Assembly: GCA_021818605.1 (NCBI GenBank)
Contig: JAKAUH010000628.1
Coordinates: 1 to 9,869, forward strand
Reading direction: 5' to 3'
Source: Planctomycetota bacterium
GTDB taxonomy: Bacteria > Planctomycetota > Planctomycetia > Isosphaerales > Isosphaeraceae
DNA: 9,869 nucleotides
How positions within the stretch are numbered: position 1 is the stretch's first letter; the number at the start of each line of letters is the position of its first letter. Position numbers and translations under genes: made by a program. Of this stretch, positions 7,715 through 9,869 are shown piece after piece. The notes beneath the pieces are model-generated. The model was given only the letters and a program-made list of their open reading frames with translations, had not been told where the DNA came from and did not search any database.

Positions 7715-7793
7715 ACCACGAATCTCACGAAGGGCACGAATGGGGTAAAGTCCGGGCCCTTTCCGCATCCGTGGTATTCGTGCCATTCGTGGT
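7715..7793. repeat. CACGAAT-type inverted repeat
   Basis: The right arm, 7776-7793, is the complement of two blocks in the left arm, ACCACGAAT (7715-7723) and GGCACGAAT (7733-7741). The left arm has nine additional bases between the blocks (CTCACGAAG, itself a variant of the same unit). The intervening part holds a small pairable core, AAAG-TCCGGGCC-CTTT. I recall this kind of CACGAAT/ATTCGTG repeat as common between genes in planctomycetes and verrucomicrobia, but cannot check it here. Confidence 0.75.
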
Positions 7794-7805
7794 GAGGATT
7801 GGTAC

Positions 7806-7949
7806 TCCGGGCGAGACCACGTCCGCTGCGCGCGCATCGGCCACCGACTCGATGTCCTCTCGCTCCAGGAACTCGCCGGGCAGGTGCATGGAAAACGGAT
7901 CGATCTGGCCGTTTTCCGCGGGTTTCTCCGCCGCCGCTGGGATCGGCTC
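7806..7949 (-). pseudogene. Possible coding remnant between two repeats
   Basis: On the minus strand a 48-codon piece reads as ordinary protein: EKPAENGQIDPF, then MHLPGEFLEREDIESVADA. It has high GC at third codon positions, like the real genes here and unlike the flanking DNA. It has no beginning or end of its own: the hairpin element stops two bases away on its 5' side (7952) and the CACGAAT inverted repeat begins 13 bases away on its 3' side (7793). The frame stays open into both repeats, making a 95-codon chimera (7725-8012) that I do not believe is a gene as such. I do not recognise the family. Confidence 0.3.
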
Positions 7950-7951
7950 CG

Positions 7952-8077
7952 AGGATGTGAAAGAATCGTCGAAAAGGAACGGAGAGCAAAGAGTGAAGCA
8001 GCAGAACGGCATACGGAGTCTTTACTTGCAGATATTCGCTCTCTTCTGTTTGTTCTTCGGAATCGATTCCTTCACAA
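7952..8077 (-). repeat. Long hairpin / MITE-like element, copy 2 (inverted)
   Basis: Read on the minus strand, this matches copy 1 (5111-5249) over its whole length, with point differences and a gap of roughly 12 bases in the right internal arm. Shared landmarks in order are TTGTGAAG, AATCGATT, CGAAGAACA, AGAAGAGAGCGAAT, CTGCAAGT, TGCTGCTTC, GCTCTC and CCTTTTCGACGATTC, then ACATCCTC. Its ends are themselves an imperfect inverted repeat (TGTGAA-GAATCG at both ends). The internal AGAGAGCGA arm still pairs with its partner here through one mismatch and a G-T wobble, and AGTAAAG pairs with CTTCACT with one mismatch. Confidence 0.75.
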
Positions 8078-8100
8078 GCTTTCCGTCCCGCTCCTCGAAA

Positions 8101-8168
8101 TCTCTCCGCCAACGCCTCGCGAATGGCTTCCGATCCATTGTCGCTCCTGATGCGATACGGCGTCCTGC
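8101..8168 (-). pseudogene. Trace of an IS3-type transposase core
   Basis: The minus strand encodes RRTPYRIRSDNGSEAIREAL here. RIRSDNGSE followed by a helix-like stretch is the signature around the second catalytic aspartate of IS3-family and related integrase-core transposases (typically IRSDNGPEF). Only these ~20 residues match. Sequence upstream on the strand does not continue as OrfB, apart from a KKHRP at about 8327-8341 that recalls the start of IS3 OrfA. Downstream the frame runs into the hairpin element. If real, it is a deeply decayed insertion sequence; a chance match is possible because the piece is so short. Confidence 0.4.
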
Positions 8169-8638
8169 GCTCTCGACCACTCGGGCCCCGATTCGCCGGA
8201 CATCCGCCCCATGATCGACCCGTGGACTGTTGTCCGAAACCGTTGGCTGCCCACTCGCACGGCTTGCGGATGGCGGCCTGATCGAGCTCGACCTGGCTGG
8301 CGGACGGCTCGATGTCCTTGTTAGGCCGGTGTTTCTTGCCGCGCGGCGGGCATCGTGGACGCGTGCGCCTGCGCCTGCGCCGATCGGGGCGGGTGCAGGC
8401 GACTTTCGGCGAATTGGGCCTTCCCGAGGTAGGGAACGGCGACCAATTCCGCAACGTCGCTACCCGTTCGACGAGCCTGGGGATAAGCTGGTGCATGCGA
8501 CGGGCTTCCGTGTGGCGACGGCGCTCCTGGCGGGTCTCAGCAACTCGAGGGTACGCCAAGGACATAAGGTGGCTCGCCCGTTTCCTGGTCATCCCCGGTT
8601 TCCGATTCAGCATCAAAGTCCAGTCAGAGGCTCGAGGC

Positions 8639-9869
8639 ATGTCGCAGGGTCGCACGGGATCTCACTCCGATCCGACGGCGGACGGGCCGGATCCGGACGG
8701 GGCGGCTGGCGCGGAAGGATCGGCGGGGGCGACCGTCGTTCCGGCGGGGTCGTCGGGACCGCTCAGGCGGGAGACGGAAGCCGGCCACGATGGGTCGGCC
8801 GGACAGGCCGAGCATCAGGCCCGGCTCCTGGCCGACACGATCCCGCACATCGTCTGGACGGCGACCGGTGAGGGCGAGGTCGAATACTTCAACGGCCGCT
8901 GGTACGAGTACACCGGGATGTCGATCGAGGAGGCGCTCTCGTCGGTGGGCTGGCGAACGGCGGTTCACCCCGACGACGTCGGGCGGCTGCTGTCCCTGCG
9001 CGACCCGGCCGTCGAGGGGGGCCAGTCGTTCCAGGCCGACATCCGCCTGCGCGACAGCGAGGGGAATTACCGCTGGCACATCGTCCGCTCGGTGCCCGTT
9101 TACGCCGCCGCCGGGCAGATCATCCGCCGGTTCGGCACCGCGACCGACATCGACGATCGCCGCCGGGCCGAGGAGGCGCTGCGCGACAGCGAGCGGAAGT
9201 TCCGCTTCCTGGCCGAGTCGATCCCGCATCTGGTCTGGACCTGCCGGCCGGATGGCAGTGTCGAGTACGCCAGCCCTCGGCTGATCGATTATCTCGGCCT
9301 CGAGCCGGGAGAGCCGCTCAATTCGGTGTGGGTTGAGGCTCTGCACCCCAACGATCGCGAGCGGGTGCTCGCCGTGTGGGAGCGCTCGCTTCGCGAGGGC
9401 AGCGAGTACCACATCGAGTACCGCCTTCGGGGCGCCGACGGCGCCTACCGATGGTTTCTCGGCCGTGTCCTGCCCCAGCGCGACGAGGCGGGCCGGCTGG
9501 CCGGCTGGTACGGCACCTGCACCGACATCGACGCGCAATCGCGCAGCCGCCAGGAGATCGTCCGGCTCAACCGGGCCCTCAAGGAACGCGTCGGCGAGCT
9601 CGAGACCCTCTTCGCCACAGTCCCCATCGCGATCGCGATCGCCGAGGACCCCCGCTGCGAGCGGATCCGCGCCAATCCTGCGATGGAGCGGCTGCTCGAG
9701 CTGGGCCCCGACACGAACGCCTCGCTGACCGCGCCCGAGGGCCAGCGGCCGGCGCACTTCCGCTTCCTCCACGATGGTCGCGACGTGGCGCCGGGGGACC
9801 TGCCCCTCCAGGTCGCCGCCCGCGAGGGGCGGCCCATCATTGGCGACACTCTCGAAGCCCGGTTCGCCG
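8639..9869 (+). CDS. Multi-PAS sensory protein, probable histidine kinase (3' end outside window)
   Basis: The frame runs from the ATG at 8639 to the window edge without a stop, giving 410 residues so far. Residues 1-60 are a disordered Gly/Ala/Asp-rich leader. PAS 1 (about 62-175) and PAS 2 (about 188-299) are PAS_3-type repeats of one another: IPHIVWT / IPHLVWT, HPDD / HPND, YRWHIVR / YRWFLGR, and the closing TATDIDDRRRAEEALRDSE / TCTDID. A short coiled coil (about 300-325) leads into a third PAS (about 320 onwards: TVPIAIAIAEDP, ANPAMERLL, HFRFLHDGRDV). No membrane segment is visible, so it should sense a cytoplasmic signal. A histidine-kinase core is the usual continuation of this arrangement but lies outside. 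AGAGG at 8626-8630, eight bases before the ATG, supports the start. Confidence 0.9.
   Translation, partial: MSQGRTGSHSDPTADGPDPDGAAGAEGSAGATVVPAGSSGPLRRETEAGHDGSAGQAEHQARLLADTIPHIVWTATGEGEVEYFNGRWYEYTGMSIEEALSSVGWRTAVHPDDVGRLLSLRDPAVEGGQSFQADIRLRDSEGNYRWHIVRSVPVYAAAGQIIRRFGTATDIDDRRRAEEALRDSERKFRFLAESIPHLVWTCRPDGSVEYASPRLIDYLGLEPGEPLNSVWVEALHPNDRERVLAVWERSLREGSEYHIEYRLRGADGAYRWFLGRVLPQRDEAGRLAGWYGTCTDIDAQSRSRQEIVRLNRALKERVGELETLFATVPIAIAIAEDPRCERIRANPAMERLLELGPDTNASLTAPEGQRPAHFRFLHDGRDVAPGDLPLQVAAREGRPIIGDTLEARFA

Larger units (their letters stand above)
7379..8638. other. Repeat-rich region with gene debris, no intact gene
   Basis: These 1260 bases hold no intact gene that I can support. 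Long frames cross it on both strands, but they run through a pentanucleotide microsatellite that lacks stops in every frame, and through repeats, so their length means little. Contents in order: hairpin 7471-7491, microsatellite 7491-7545, hairpin 7569-7585, inverted repeat 7715-7793, possible coding remnant 7806-7949, hairpin-element copy 2 at 7952-8077, and transposase-like fragment 8101-8168. From 8169 to 8638 the only pattern seen is a 6-bp triplet repeat (TGCGCC x 3, 8364-8381). Confidence 0.55.

Noticed and set aside
7267..8655. 462-codon minus-strand frame
   Set aside because: It strings together antisense zinc-ribbon sequence, the CCGGT microsatellite, two repeats and gene debris; no domain spans it.
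8624..9772. 382-codon minus-strand frame
   Set aside because: It is the mirror of the PAS protein, which shows two clear homologous PAS repeats on the plus strand.

Overview
The window is high-GC bacterial DNA carrying six protein genes, spread out and separated by long non-coding stretches rich in small repeats. The gene set fits a planctomycete, most likely of the Isosphaeraceae: a short ThiC, a FliW-CsrA pair, an FHA protein with an Ala/Pro linker and acidic tail, a 383-residue dienelactone-hydrolase-like protein, and a multi-PAS sensor. That placement is inferred from gene style and intergenic texture; no rRNA or other marker is present.

Layout: 1-487 is non-coding and holds a 20-bp tandem repeat. 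488-1816 (-) is thiC (thiamine pyrimidine synthesis). 1817-2392 is the divergent spacer ending in the fliW leader. 2393-2875 (+) fliW and 3010-3276 (+) csrA form a likely operon, closed by GC-rich hairpins. 3277-3927 is a convergent spacer with two sister stem-loops built on TTCGAA. 3928-4494 (-) is an FHA-domain protein. 4495-5433 has no gene but carries several repeats, including one copy of a long hairpin element. 5434-6585 (+) is an alpha/beta hydrolase. 6920-7378 (+) is a small two-helix membrane protein with a zinc ribbon. 7379-8638 is a repeat-rich graveyard: a pentanucleotide microsatellite, inverted repeats, a second inverted copy of the hairpin element, a possible gene remnant and a trace of a transposase. 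8639 to the window end (+) is a PAS-domain sensory protein cut by the window edge.

How the genes work together: only fliW and csrA form a clear functional unit. FliW is a protein antagonist of the RNA-binding regulator CsrA, and the fliW ribosome binding site carries GGA motifs that CsrA could bind. The other genes look independent: one for cofactor synthesis, one for phosphopeptide-type recognition (FHA), one for ester hydrolysis and one for signal sensing.

The most unusual structure is a ~130-165 bp element present twice in opposite orientation (5096-5260 and 7952-8077). It has imperfect terminal inverted repeats and nested internal arms that stay pairable in both copies although the sequences differ. 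The two copies bracket the hydrolase and zinc-ribbon genes.
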